Assembly: GCF_000213555.1 (NCBI RefSeq)
Contig: NZ_GL891980.1
Span: forward strand, 186,001 to 250,000
DNA from: Dysgonomonas gadei ATCC BAA-286
GTDB taxonomy: Bacteria > Bacteroidota > Bacteroidia > Bacteroidales > Dysgonomonadaceae
DNA length: 64,000 bases
Direction: 5' to 3'
The notes under the pieces are model-generated. The model did no database searches. It saw only the letters and a list, made by a program, of their open reading frames with translations, and was not told where the DNA came from. Both the position numbers and the translations under genes were made by a program. Positions 16,534 through 25,378 of this stretch are shown here, piece after piece (position 1 is the first letter of the stretch; every line of letters begins with the position of its first letter).

Positions 16534-19062
16534 TTAAGCTTGCGCAAGTTCATGAGCCACAGCTTTCAACTTATCCTTCTCTTTATCTACTTCGAAGGAT
16601 ATAGTGCTGCCTTCCTTGGCTGCACCCGAGAGTATCAGTTCGGCTATTTCGTCCTCCACATAGTTTTGGATAGCACGCTTCAACGGACGGGCGCCGAATT
16701 GAACATCATAACCTTTATCGGCTAGGAAGTCTTTTGCCTCCTGAGTCAGCTCGATCGTGTAACCAAGTTCGGCCATACGTTTATAGAATCCTTTCAGCTC
16801 TATATCAATGATCTTTTCTATAGAAGACTTGTCCAGCTGGTCGAATGTGATGATATCATCCACACGGTTCAGGAACTCAGGGGAGAAAGTCTTGTTCAAT
16901 GCTTTTTGAAGCACACTTCTCGAATACTCACGGTTAGCGGCAGACTGTTTATTGAACCCGATACCTCCGCCAAAGTCTTTCAACTGGCGTGTACCAACAT
17001 TGGAAGTCATTATCAGTATCGTATTCTTAAAGTCTATCTTACGCCCCATGCTATCGGTCAAATGACCTTCGTCCATCACTTGCAACAAGATATTATACAC
17101 ATCCGGGTGAGCTTTCTCTATTTCGTCCAGTAACACCACAGAATATGGTTTACGGCGCACTTTTTCACTCAATAGGCCACCTTCTTCGTATCCTACATAT
17201 CCCGGAGGTGCTCCGACCAAGCGCGATACATTGAATTTTTCCATATATTCACTCATGTCGATACGGATAAGGGCATCGGCAGAGTCGAACAACTGTTCTG
17301 CAATCTTCTTTGCCAGATGGGTTTTCCCTACCCCTGTGGGCCCAAGGAACATAAACGAACCTATCGGACGATTAGGATCTTTCAGTCCTATACGGTTGCG
17401 TTGTATTGCTTTCACAATCTTGTTTACAGCTTCGTCCTGTCCTACTACCGCGGCCTTCAGGCTGTCCTGCATTCCTACAAGTTTAACTCCCTCCGACTCC
17501 CCAATACGTTGCACAGGCACCCCCGACATCATGGAAACCACTTCGGAAACCATCTCTGCATCTACAGTTTCCGGTTTTTCTTTCAGTGAAGCTTTCCATT
17601 CAGCTTCTGCCGCATCCAGTTTAGCCATCAACTGGCGTTGTGTATCCCGGAAGCTGGCTGCCAGTTCATATTTCTGAGCCTTCACCGCTTCACCTTTTTG
17701 TTCCACAACATCCTTTAGTTCCTTTTCAATATCTTCTATCTCCTTAGGAACATGTATGTTTGCGATATGCATACGGGAACCCGCTTCGTCCAAGGCATCA
17801 ATAGCCTTATCCGGGAAGTTACGGTCTGTAATATATCTGTCGGTCAATTTCACACAGGCTGCGAGTGCATCTTCCGTATATTTCACATTGTGATGCTCTT
17901 CGTACCGCTCCTTGATATTATGCAATATCTGCAATGTTTCCTCAGCGGTAGTAGGGTCTACCATCACTTTCTGGAAACGGCGTTCAAGAGCTCCGTCTTT
18001 TTCTATATTCTTACGGTATTCGTCAAGCGTAGTTGCACCGATACATTGTATCTCGCCACGGGCCAATGCCGGTTTCAACATATTGGCAGCATCCAGTGAC
18101 CCGGTTGCCCCTCCTGCGCCTACAATGGTGTGTATCTCGTCGATGAACAATATAATGTTCGGATTTTTCGACAATTCGTTAAGTATTGCTTTGATACGTT
18201 CTTCAAACTGTCCGCGGTACTTGGTACCGGCAACCACCGAAGCCATATCGAGGGCAATCACACGTTTGTCGAACAATACACGTGACACTTTCTTCTGAGT
18301 AATACGCAAAGCCAATCCTTCAACAATTGCAGATTTACCCACTCCGGGTTCACCTATCAGTATAGGATTGTTCTTCTTGCGGCGGCTCAGGATTTGCGCC
18401 AAACGTTCTATTTCCTTTTCACGGCCCACTATTGGGTCCAGTCTGTTTTCCAGTGCGGCTTTTGTCATATCCATACCGAAATTATCCAATACGGGGGTAT
18501 CAGTTGCCTGACGCGGCTGTTGGGTATTCACATTTGAGCTACCGCCTACAGCTTCGTCGTCATCGTCGTCATCATCTGTGAAATCAGCTCCCATACGGGG
18601 CGATTCCTTGCTGTTTTTATGTATTATATCACCCATGCTTTTAATATAGGTGAAAGCTCCGTTGTAATCCATATGATTTTCTTCCAGTAACATCGCCGTA
18701 ACATTGTCGTGATCTTTCAGAATAGCAAGAAGTAAGTGTTCGGAGTCAGTTTCCTGACTTTTAGTCAAACGCGCTTCCAGTATGCTCATCTTCAAAATCT
18801 TCTCAGTACTTTTACTTAATACGATCTCACTGTTTGGGTATGCATCCTCCTGTTGCTTTAATATGTTATTATCAATACTGTCTTTTAACTCAATTAGATC
18901 TATTCCGAAATCCTTCAATGCCTGTATGGCTAATCCTTCTCCGTTGCGGAGTATTCCAAGCATCAAATGTTCGGGCGCTAGATAATTCGTTTGCAGACGT
19001 CCGGCCTCCTCACGACTATAAGTCATGATTTTGCGAACTCTTGGTGAAAAATTATTTTCCAT
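16534..19062 (-). CDS. clpC: ClpC-type AAA+ protease-unfoldase ATPase
   Basis: An 842-residue class I Clp ATPase if started at the ATG giving MENNFSPRVRKIMTYSREEA, which fits family N-termini better than the upstream ATG at 19089. In order: two Clp-N repeats; an acidic linker with a run of Asp; D1 with GEPGVGKSAIVEG and FIDEIHTIVGAG; a UVR-type middle segment (EKELKDVVEQKGEAVKAQKYE); D2 with GPTGVGKTHLAKK and LLDEIEKAHPDVYN. GGGIGF in D2 fits the IGF-type loop that docks ClpP. It unfolds damaged or regulatory proteins for ClpP. No CIRCE or CtsR site was seen upstream. Confidence 0.95.
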   Translation of the reverse strand: MENNFSPRVRKIMTYSREEAGRLQTNYLAPEHLMLGILRNGEGLAIQALKDFGIDLIELKDSIDNNILKQQEDAYPNSEIVLSKSTEKILKMSILEARLTKSQETDSEHLLLAILKDHDNVTAMLLEENHMDYNGAFTYIKSMGDIIHKNSKESPRMGADFTDDDDDDDEAVGGSSNVNTQQPRQATDTPVLDNFGMDMTKAALENRLDPIVGREKEIERLAQILSRRKKNNPILIGEPGVGKSAIVEGLALRITQKKVSRVLFDKRVIALDMASVVAGTKYRGQFEERIKAILNELSKNPNIILFIDEIHTIVGAGGATGSLDAANMLKPALARGEIQCIGATTLDEYRKNIEKDGALERRFQKVMVDPTTAEETLQILHNIKERYEEHHNVKYTEDALAACVKLTDRYITDRNFPDKAIDALDEAGSRMHIANIHVPKEIEDIEKELKDVVEQKGEAVKAQKYELAASFRDTQRQLMAKLDAAEAEWKASLKEKPETVDAEMVSEVVSMMSGVPVQRIGESEGVKLVGMQDSLKAAVVGQDEAVNKIVKAIQRNRIGLKDPNRPIGSFMFLGPTGVGKTHLAKKIAEQLFDSADALIRIDMSEYMEKFNVSRLVGAPPGYVGYEEGGLLSEKVRRKPYSVVLLDEIEKAHPDVYNILLQVMDEGHLTDSMGRKIDFKNTILIMTSNVGTRQLKDFGGGIGFNKQSAANREYSRSVLQKALNKTFSPEFLNRVDDIITFDQLDKSSIEKIIDIELKGFYKRMAELGYTIELTQEAKDFLADKGYDVQFGARPLKRAIQNYVEDEIAELILSGAAKEGSTISFEVDKEKDKLKAVAHELAQA

Positions 19063-19103
19063 AACCGTCTTATTTGATGTTTTATGCAATTATGCGTATG
19101 TTA

Positions 19104-19111
19104 CAAATATA
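19104..19111 (-). promoter_or_regulatory. Bacteroidetes -7 promoter box for clpC
   Basis: The complement reads TATATTTG, matching TAnnTTTG, about 42 bases upstream of the chosen clpC start. Confidence 0.6.
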
Positions 19112-19594
19112 AGATTTATTTCTAAAATGTATTTCAGATAAAATCTTAATAATCTAATTTATTATATTCAAACAAAAATGATGCCATAATGTTTACACCT
19201 GTTATGCAAATCTAAACACAATATTTCAAATTGTAAAACTTTAGGATATATATTTGACAATATGAATATTTAACCATTACAAAAATATTACATTAATGTT
19301 AAATAAATAATTTTAATTACTTTTTGTTTGATTATATAAAAATAGTTCTATACTTTTGTAAAGTATTTTTCATGGTATTAGATTTATGGTTAGGAGTGAA
19401 GATTGGTTGTCGTGAGACAACCATTCCTATTTTATAGGGTTTCGTTCCACCTATTTTTCGCCTTTTAAATTGGAAAACCGAAGACCAATTGATGCCTCTC
19501 TTTACCTCATTTCTTTATTCTGTTACTGTCCGTCATTTATATTGACTTTGCTTTCCCCTATTAATTTAAGTCATTTATTATCAATAATTAATAT

Positions 19595-19849
19595 TTAAAA
19601 AGGTAACAAAGGTAGCAGGGAAAGCAATTAAAAATGAAGAATGAAAAAATTAATAATTAGCTTTTATAAATTAACAGAGACTCATGACTTACTACTTAAA
19701 ACTCATTACTTGTTAAAAGGTAACAAAGGTAACACTTGTTTCAGTAAACAGTAAACGACTTGCATCCCGTTTCTTGTCTACCCGTATCTCATATAACGTT
19801 CAACTTATTACTCAATACTTACTACTTGTTAAAAAGTAACAAAGGTAAC
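19595..19849. repeat. Three degenerate repeats of about 117 bases with a GGTAACAAAGGTAAC core
   Basis: The core TTAAAAAGGTAACAAAGGTAGC at 19595-19616 recurs at 19713-19733 and 19829-19849, at spacings of 118 and 116. The last two share the preceding words ACTACTT/ATTACTTGTT. Between copies the sequence is low-complexity. On the minus strand each core reads TACCTTTG, an exact -7 promoter box. No open frame runs through it. The surrounding 19112-20021 spacer otherwise shows only AT-rich sequence, including AATTAAAAATGAAGAATG at 19627, a word shared with other spacers in this window. Confidence 0.6.
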
Positions 19850-20021
19850 AGCTTTTACGCATTTTAATGATTGAATCCTTAAACATCAAATTTTTAAATC
19901 CTAATCCAATACTTCAAAGAGCTGAATGCTAACAACCCAAAGCTATCAGCTAATACATAGATAAAGTTCCCCATAAATATTTTACCACATTCACCACAAA
20001 GCTAATATTAAGAGAAAAGAT

Positions 20022-20029
20022 TATCTTTG
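20022..20029 (+). promoter_or_regulatory. Bacteroidetes -7 promoter box directly before yigZ
   Basis: TATCTTTG ends only 6 bases before the ATG at 20036. With the usual distance from this box to the transcription start, the mRNA would begin at or almost at the start codon (leaderless or near-leaderless). Confidence 0.55.
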
Positions 20030-20035
20030 CTGACT

Positions 20036-20632
20036 ATGGAAGATACTTTCAGAACAATCGTCAAAGCATCCAAAGCAATCTATACAGAAAAGCGAAGCAA
20101 ATTTATAGCCTATGCTATTCCTGTATTGTCTGCCGATGAGGTTAAAGCTGAAATAGAAAAATTACGGAAAGAATATTATGATGCGCGCCATGTATGCTGG
20201 GCATACATGCTAGGTGCCGACCGAAAAGACTTCCGGGCAAATGACGATGGAGAACCCTCAGGCACAGCAGGAAAGCCGATCCTCGGGCAAATAAACTCCA
20301 ATGAGCTGACAAATATCCTTATTGCCGTAGTGCGCTATTTTGGTGGGATAAAACTTGGCACAAGCGGACTGATTGTGGCATACAGAGAAGCGGCAGCCGA
20401 AGCAATCAGGGAAGCAGAAATAGTAAAAAAGACTGTGGATTGCCAAATTTCGTTTGGTTTTGAATATCCTTTTATGAATGATGTGATGAAAATCGTGAAA
20501 GATCTGGAGCCAACCATTTTAAATCAGAGCTACGAAATGGATTGCCTGATGACTCTCGAAATACGTAAAGCTAAATTCGAAGAATTGAGAAACCGTCTCG
20601 AAAAAGTAGAAAGTCTGAAATTTATTGAATAA
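20036..20632 (+). CDS. yigZ: YigZ/IMPACT family protein
   Basis: A protein of 198 residues starting MEDTFRTIVKASKAIYTEKRSKFIAYAIPV. The IMPACT core ARHVCWAYMLG, DDGEPSGTAGKPILGQI, VVRYFGGIKLGTSGLI and YREAAAEAI is complete (about residues 45-130), followed by the small ferredoxin-like C-terminal domain. The start chosen is the ATG at 20036 rather than an in-frame TTG at 20027, because the TTG lies inside the promoter box. The family is widespread; eukaryotic IMPACT regulates GCN2 but the bacterial role is unsettled. Confidence 0.88.
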   Translation: MEDTFRTIVKASKAIYTEKRSKFIAYAIPVLSADEVKAEIEKLRKEYYDARHVCWAYMLGADRKDFRANDDGEPSGTAGKPILGQINSNELTNILIAVVRYFGGIKLGTSGLIVAYREAAAEAIREAEIVKKTVDCQISFGFEYPFMNDVMKIVKDLEPTILNQSYEMDCLMTLEIRKAKFEELRNRLEKVESLKFIE

Positions 20633-20663
20633 AAAATAACGGCCATCCTCTGAAAGACAGCCG
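20631..20663 (-). terminator. Intrinsic terminator of gdhA
   Basis: On the minus strand CGGCTGTC pairs with GATGGCCG (8 pairs, two of them G-T), with an 8-base loop, followed by TTATTTTTT. It lies between the convergent yigZ and gdhA stops. Confidence 0.6.
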
Positions 20664-20690
20664 CTAAACTTAAAATATTTATTCTGAGCC

Positions 20691-22025
20691 TTAGATTATT
20701 CCCTGAGCCATTACAGCTTTAGCGACCTTCATAAATCCGGCGATATTTGCACCTTTCACATAGTTCACATAACCATCAGGCTCTGTACCGTACTTCACAC
20801 AGTTCTCGTGGATATTAGCCATAATCCATTTCAACTTGCTATCTACTTCTTCTTCCGACCAGCTAAGACGCTCCGAATTCTGAGTCATCTCCAGACCAGA
20901 TACAGAAACACCTCCGGCATTGGCGGCCTTACCCGGTGCATAAAGGATTTTCGCTTTCTGGAATACGGCAATGGCTTCCGGCGTCGACGGCATGTTTGCA
21001 CCTTCCGAAACAGCAATAATACCATTCGCTACAAGTTTTTGTGCATCTTCACCACTAATCTCGTTCTGTGTTGCCGAAGGCAAAGCAATATCGCCTTCTT
21101 CGCCCCAAGGGCGGGCACCTGCTACATATTTACACCCGTAAGTTTCGGCATATTCACTGATACGTCCCCTGTAAAGTTCTTTCAACTCCTTCACATATTC
21201 CAGTTTCTCTGCCGTAATGCCATCCGGATCGTAGATATAACCGCTCGAATCTGACAATGTTACAGGTATCGCTCCCAGTTCTATCAGTTTTTCACAGGTA
21301 TATTGCGCCACGTTACCCGAACCGGACACAAGGCATTTTTTACCGCTTATATTTATATTTTTGGTTTTCAGCATCTCTAACAGGAAATACACATTTCCAT
21401 ATCCTGTAGCTTCCGGACGAATCAAAGATCCCCCGAATGTAAGACCTTTCCCCGTGAAAGTTCCTGTAAACTCACGAGCCAACTTCTTATACATCCCGAA
21501 CATATAACCTACTTCGCGACCGCCTACACCTATATCTCCGGCAGGAACATCCGTATCAGGACCGATATGACGCCACAGTTCCGTCACAAAAGCCTGACAA
21601 AAACGCATAACTTCGGAGCTCGACTTACCTTTAGGATTAAAATCTGAACCACCTTTACCTCCACCCATAGGCAGTGTGGTAAGAGAGTTTTTAAATGTTT
21701 GCTCAAATGCAAGGAATTTAAGTATCGAAGGATTCACTGATGCATGCAAACGGATACCACCCTTATACGGGCCAATAGCATTACTATGCTGCACACGGTA
21801 TCCCATGTTGGTATGCGTATTTCCTTTATCATCGACCCATGTTACACGAAACGAAAAAATACGGTCCGGAATACAGAGCCTTTCTATCAGGTTAGCTTTT
21901 TCAAATTCAGGATGTTTGTTGTACTCTTCTTCAATGGATTCTAATACTTCATGCACTGCCTGATGGTACTCAGGCTCGTTTGGGAATCGACGTTTTAAGT
22001 CCTCTAGTACTTGTTCTACTTTCAT
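20691..22025 (-). CDS. gdhA: Glutamate dehydrogenase, hexameric (probably NADP-dependent)
   Basis: A 444-residue hexameric-type glutamate dehydrogenase that makes glutamate from 2-oxoglutarate and ammonia. Visible motifs: GPYKGGIRLHASVNPSILK, the active-site lysine block LPMGGGKGGSDFNPKGKS, PAGDIGVGGREVGYMFG, and the dinucleotide fold KCLVSGSGNVAQYTCEKLIE. Length and sequence fit the S50_I NADP(H) enzymes of Bacteroidetes; cofactor choice is inferred. It is monocistronic, divergent from rfbB, and ends at a hairpin terminator. Confidence 0.94.
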   Translation of the reverse strand: MKVEQVLEDLKRRFPNEPEYHQAVHEVLESIEEEYNKHPEFEKANLIERLCIPDRIFSFRVTWVDDKGNTHTNMGYRVQHSNAIGPYKGGIRLHASVNPSILKFLAFEQTFKNSLTTLPMGGGKGGSDFNPKGKSSSEVMRFCQAFVTELWRHIGPDTDVPAGDIGVGGREVGYMFGMYKKLAREFTGTFTGKGLTFGGSLIRPEATGYGNVYFLLEMLKTKNINISGKKCLVSGSGNVAQYTCEKLIELGAIPVTLSDSSGYIYDPDGITAEKLEYVKELKELYRGRISEYAETYGCKYVAGARPWGEEGDIALPSATQNEISGEDAQKLVANGIIAVSEGANMPSTPEAIAVFQKAKILYAPGKAANAGGVSVSGLEMTQNSERLSWSEEEVDSKLKWIMANIHENCVKYGTEPDGYVNYVKGANIAGFMKVAKAVMAQGII

Positions 22026-22057
22026 TTCAATTTACGGATTTTGATTTATGGATGCTA

Positions 22058-22065
22058 CAAATATA
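22058..22065 (-). promoter_or_regulatory. Bacteroidetes -7 promoter box for gdhA
   Basis: The complement reads TATATTTG (TAnnTTTG), about 33 bases upstream of the gdhA ATG at 22025. Confidence 0.6.
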
Positions 22066-22192
22066 GAAAAAAAATATCCATTTGTTAACTTTTGTTTCAA
22101 AAAAGCGATAATTTATTCATTTCAAATTAAGAATAACCATATATTTACCATATATATTGTGACACAGATGCTTTTTAATATCGTTTTTTTCT

Positions 22193-22200
22193 TATTTTTG
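22193..22200 (+). promoter_or_regulatory. Bacteroidetes -7 promoter box for rfbB
   Basis: TATTTTTG matches TAnnTTTG, 23 bases before the rfbB ATG at 22224. The gdhA-rfbB spacer (22026-22223) holds this and the divergent gdhA box and nothing else recognisable. Confidence 0.5.
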
Positions 22201-22223
22201 CGAATAATATAATTTAAAAAGAA

Positions 22224-23360
22224 ATGACATATTTAATCACAGGCGGAGCCGGTTTTATCGGCTCGAATTTTGTGAAACACATGCTGGCCGTGTATCCGGA
22301 TGCAAAACTTATCATATTTGATGCCCTCACATATGCAGGAAACCTTGGAACATTATCAGAAGAACTGAAAGATACCAGAGTTACTTTTGTAAAAGGGGAC
22401 ATTTGTGACAGGAATGCAACCGAGAAAGTGTTCTCGGAACACACTATCGACTATGTCATCAATTTTGCTGCCGAAAGTCATGTTGACAGAAGCATCGAAA
22501 ATCCACAACTATTTCTGCAGGTGAACATTCTCGGTACCCAGAATTTGCTCGATACTGCAAAAAAGCACTGGACAACAGGCAAAGATGAAAATAATTATCC
22601 TATATGGCGCAAAGGCGTAAAGTACCTGCAGGTATCTACAGACGAAGTATATGGATCGTTAGGCGACGAAGGCTATTTCACTGAAGCCACTCCCTTGGAT
22701 CCCCGCTCACCATACAGTGCAGGCAAAGCCGGAGGCGATCTGATTGTGCGTGCCTATGGCGAAACATATAAAATGCCTGTGAATATAACCCGTTGTTCGA
22801 ACAATTACGGCCCCTACCATTTCCCTGAAAAGCTGATCCCGCTTATTATACGCAACATCTTATCCGGCAAACAGCTGCCCGTATATGGAGACGGCAGCAA
22901 TGTGCGCGACTGGCTATATGTTGAAGATCACTGTAAGGCTATAGACGCAGTTCTTCACAAAGGGCGCATCGATGAAGTTTACAATGTAGGCGGACACAAT
23001 GAGAAAAAAAATCTCGATATAGTAAAGCTCGTTATCAAGACTATCCACGATATTATGGAAAAAGAGCCCCGGTACCGTGAAGTATTGAATAAAAAGGAAG
23101 TCGCTGCTGATGGCAGTATAGATATAAGCTGGATAAATGACAGCTTGATTTCATTCGTCAAAGACCGTCAGGGGCATGACCACCGCTATGCGATAGACCC
23201 CACAAAAATAAGCACGGAACTTGGGTGGCTGCCCGAAACAAACTTCGATACAGGCATTGTGAAAACAATCTACTGGTATCTCGACAACCAGACTTGGGTA
23301 GAAGAGGTTACCTCGGGCGACTACATGAAGTATTACGAGCAAATGTATGGAAACCGATAA
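22224..23360 (+). CDS. rfbB: dTDP-glucose 4,6-dehydratase
   Basis: A 378-residue extended SDR enzyme that converts dTDP-glucose to dTDP-4-keto-6-deoxyglucose, the first committed step to dTDP-rhamnose and related sugars. It has the Rossmann motif LITGGAGFIGSNFVKHML at the N-terminus, FAAESHVDRSI, the active-site VSTDEVYGSLG, YSAGKAGGDLIVRAY (YxxxK) and RCSNNYGPYHFPEKLIPL. It is slightly longer than average because of an insert near residues 265-300. No rfbA, rfbC or rfbD lies nearby; the next genes make an acidic membrane protein and MurB. Confidence 0.95.
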   Translation: MTYLITGGAGFIGSNFVKHMLAVYPDAKLIIFDALTYAGNLGTLSEELKDTRVTFVKGDICDRNATEKVFSEHTIDYVINFAAESHVDRSIENPQLFLQVNILGTQNLLDTAKKHWTTGKDENNYPIWRKGVKYLQVSTDEVYGSLGDEGYFTEATPLDPRSPYSAGKAGGDLIVRAYGETYKMPVNITRCSNNYGPYHFPEKLIPLIIRNILSGKQLPVYGDGSNVRDWLYVEDHCKAIDAVLHKGRIDEVYNVGGHNEKKNLDIVKLVIKTIHDIMEKEPRYREVLNKKEVAADGSIDISWINDSLISFVKDRQGHDHRYAIDPTKISTELGWLPETNFDTGIVKTIYWYLDNQTWVEEVTSGDYMKYYEQMYGNR

Positions 23361-23376
23361 TATATCACAATAAAAG

Positions 23377-24246
23377 ATGGAACGCTTAAAAGCAATTCTG
23401 GCCGATAAAATACTGGATATATCATCCGCAAGTGGTGATGAAGTAAAGTCAAAAATAGACAAGATGCAACGTTTCCGTGACTTTGCTAACGCTTGCCAGA
23501 CTCTGATGAAGAGATATCCTGCCATTGAGGACGAACTGATAAAAATGGTTGAAAACGGCGATTTTGACACTAAAGTTGCCTCATCACGTGTAGATACAAT
23601 CATTCGTCTGACAGATACCGAAGCGGCACAGGCCGGCAGGATTGTCATACCTCAAATTACAGAACCTGAGAATACGGAAAACAATCCCGATGAGATTCTG
23701 ATTACAGAAGAAGATGAAACTGCAGATCTGCCGGAGGAAAATGAAGGAGTATCTCAATATGCTTCTGTGGACGACATACCTATGGAGATTGTCCATACGG
23801 AAGATATAGATTACGACGAATTACAATCATCACCTGAAGAAGACACGGAAAATTATGTACCTTTCGAAGATATAAATCCGGTAGGTGAGACTGATGAAAC
23901 CGGTATATCATTAGAGTCCGAAGAAAACTATGAATCGGAATTATATCCTGATTCCGAAACAGAACCGGATACAATTACCGAAGCTATCATAGAATCCGAA
24001 CAGAAAGAAGTCAAAGTTGAAACATATGAGGAGGAAATCGAAGACGGACTAAGTGAAGAAGAACTTGCAGCCAGACGTAAAATCATTATTAAAAGAGTTA
24101 TTCAGGTGGCAGGGCTTGTTGCTATAGTGGTAGCTTTGATTTTTATTGTTAAATTTGTGATGCTCCATTGGCAAACCATACTGATTATTATCGGTGTACT
24201 GGCTGTTTTAGCCATATTATTCTTCTGGTTTAAGCGAAAGCAGTAA
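23377..24246 (+). CDS. Acidic membrane-anchored protein of unknown function
   Basis: A 289-residue protein. Residues 1-85 form a helical domain (MERLKAILADKILDIS, MQRFRDFANACQTLM). Residues 90-225 are very acidic and probably disordered. Residues about 236-282 hold two hydrophobic segments (VAGLVAIVVALIFIVKFVML and TILIIIGVLAVLAILFFW), ending in a short basic tail. It lies 16 bases after rfbB and 30 before murB, so it may be co-expressed with envelope genes. I do not recognise the family. Confidence 0.7.
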   Translation: MERLKAILADKILDISSASGDEVKSKIDKMQRFRDFANACQTLMKRYPAIEDELIKMVENGDFDTKVASSRVDTIIRLTDTEAAQAGRIVIPQITEPENTENNPDEILITEEDETADLPEENEGVSQYASVDDIPMEIVHTEDIDYDELQSSPEEDTENYVPFEDINPVGETDETGISLESEENYESELYPDSETEPDTITEAIIESEQKEVKVETYEEEIEDGLSEEELAARRKIIIKRVIQVAGLVAIVVALIFIVKFVMLHWQTILIIIGVLAVLAILFFWFKRKQ

Positions 24247-24276
24247 CCGGATTATGTCGAACCAATTATTCCCGAA

Positions 24277-25284
24277 ATGGACTATTATAGGCAATTCTCG
24301 CTAAAAAATTACAATTCATTCAAGACAGAAGCATCGGCAAAGATATTTTGCCAGCCCAAAAATGTAGAAGAACTCCGAAGATGTCTCACAGAGCATCCAT
24401 ACGAACAAAAACTAATTATAGGAGGCGGCTGTAACCTCTTTTTCACAAAAGACTTTGACGGGCTTGTTATCCATCCCGAGTTGAAAGGCCTTCGTGAAAT
24501 ATCGGACGAAGAGGAAGAAGACGAGGACATATTCATTGAAGTAAATGCGTCTGAAGATTGGGACGGATTTGTTTCCTATTGTGTCGAACGCGGTTTTGCC
24601 GGACTCGAAAATCTTTCCCTTATCCCCGGCACTGTCGGTGCCGCGCCCATCCAGAATATCGGTGCATACGGAGCAGAAGTAAAGGACGTTATCCACGAAG
24701 TTGTAGCCATAAATATGGTGACAGGTGAGGCGGTATCTTTCTCTAATGCGGAATGCGAATTTGGATACCGGGACAGCATCTTTAAACGTACGAACAAATA
24801 CCTTATTATTTCAGTTGTATTCCATCTGAAACGGACTTTTGTTTATACACCGAAATACTTTGACCTGAACAAAGAACTGGAAGATATAGAAGAACCCACT
24901 ATACAAGATGTACGCAACGCGGTAATACGCGTCCGTCAACGGAAATTACCGGACGAAAAAGTATTGCCTAATGCCGGCAGCTTTTTTAAAAATCCATATA
25001 TAAGCCAGGAACACGTAGAAAAAATAAAGACTGATTATCCCGAACTCCCGGCCTTTTTACAGAAAGACGGATCGGTGAAGACATCAGCCGCTTTCCTTAT
25101 CGATAAAGCCGGGTATAAAGGAATAAGAATCGGCAATATAGGCACATATCCTAACCAGCCGCTTATCATCGTGAATTATGGTTCTTCGGATGGAAACGAC
25201 ATTGTGCGTTTCATGCGTGAAATACAAAGTGCCGTAAAAGACACATTCAATATAGAATTGGAACCCGAAGTAAGAATATTTTGA
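24277..25284 (+). CDS. murB: UDP-N-acetylenolpyruvoylglucosamine reductase
   Basis: A 335-residue FAD enzyme that reduces UDP-GlcNAc-enolpyruvate to UDP-MurNAc. It shows the FAD-binding LIIGGGCNLFF and LSLIPGTVGAAPIQNIGAYGAEV, the substrate motif GYRDSIFK, the catalytic Ser235 in NAGSFFKNP and the final LEPEVRIF. This is the type I (E. coli-like) form. It is followed by murA on the same strand, so the two first committed peptidoglycan steps are adjacent, here in reverse pathway order. Confidence 0.96.
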   Translation: MDYYRQFSLKNYNSFKTEASAKIFCQPKNVEELRRCLTEHPYEQKLIIGGGCNLFFTKDFDGLVIHPELKGLREISDEEEEDEDIFIEVNASEDWDGFVSYCVERGFAGLENLSLIPGTVGAAPIQNIGAYGAEVKDVIHEVVAINMVTGEAVSFSNAECEFGYRDSIFKRTNKYLIISVVFHLKRTFVYTPKYFDLNKELEDIEEPTIQDVRNAVIRVRQRKLPDEKVLPNAGSFFKNPYISQEHVEKIKTDYPELPAFLQKDGSVKTSAAFLIDKAGYKGIRIGNIGTYPNQPLIIVNYGSSDGNDIVRFMREIQSAVKDTFNIELEPEVRIF

Positions 25285-25303
25285 TGACTATTAGTCCATA
25301 GCG

Positions 25304-25360
25304 GTTAGCCTATAGCCATTTGTGCAAAAGCTAATAGCTAACAACTGATAGCTAACAACT
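25304..25360 (+). repeat. Word-repeat spacer with imperfect inverted repeat (murB-murA)
   Basis: GTTAGCCTATAGC (25304-25316) and GCTAATAGCTAAC (25330-25342) form an imperfect hairpin. TAGCTAACAACT occurs twice in tandem (25335-25346 and 25349-25360). Related words occur at 19920-19955. Confidence 0.6.
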
Positions 25361-25378
25361 AAACATATAACTAATAAC

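Noticed and set aside
19063..19089. Upstream ATG for ClpC
   Set aside because: The added nine residues are not seen in the typical ClpC N-terminus, which begins right at the internal ATG at 19062.
19595..19849. Regularly spaced repeats resembling a small CRISPR array
   Set aside because: The units are degenerate, spacing is about 117 bases, intervening sequences are themselves repetitive, and no cas gene is near.
20633..20690. Strong bidirectional terminator between yigZ and gdhA
   Set aside because: Only the minus-strand reading has a T run; the plus-strand reading lacks one, so it is listed for gdhA only.
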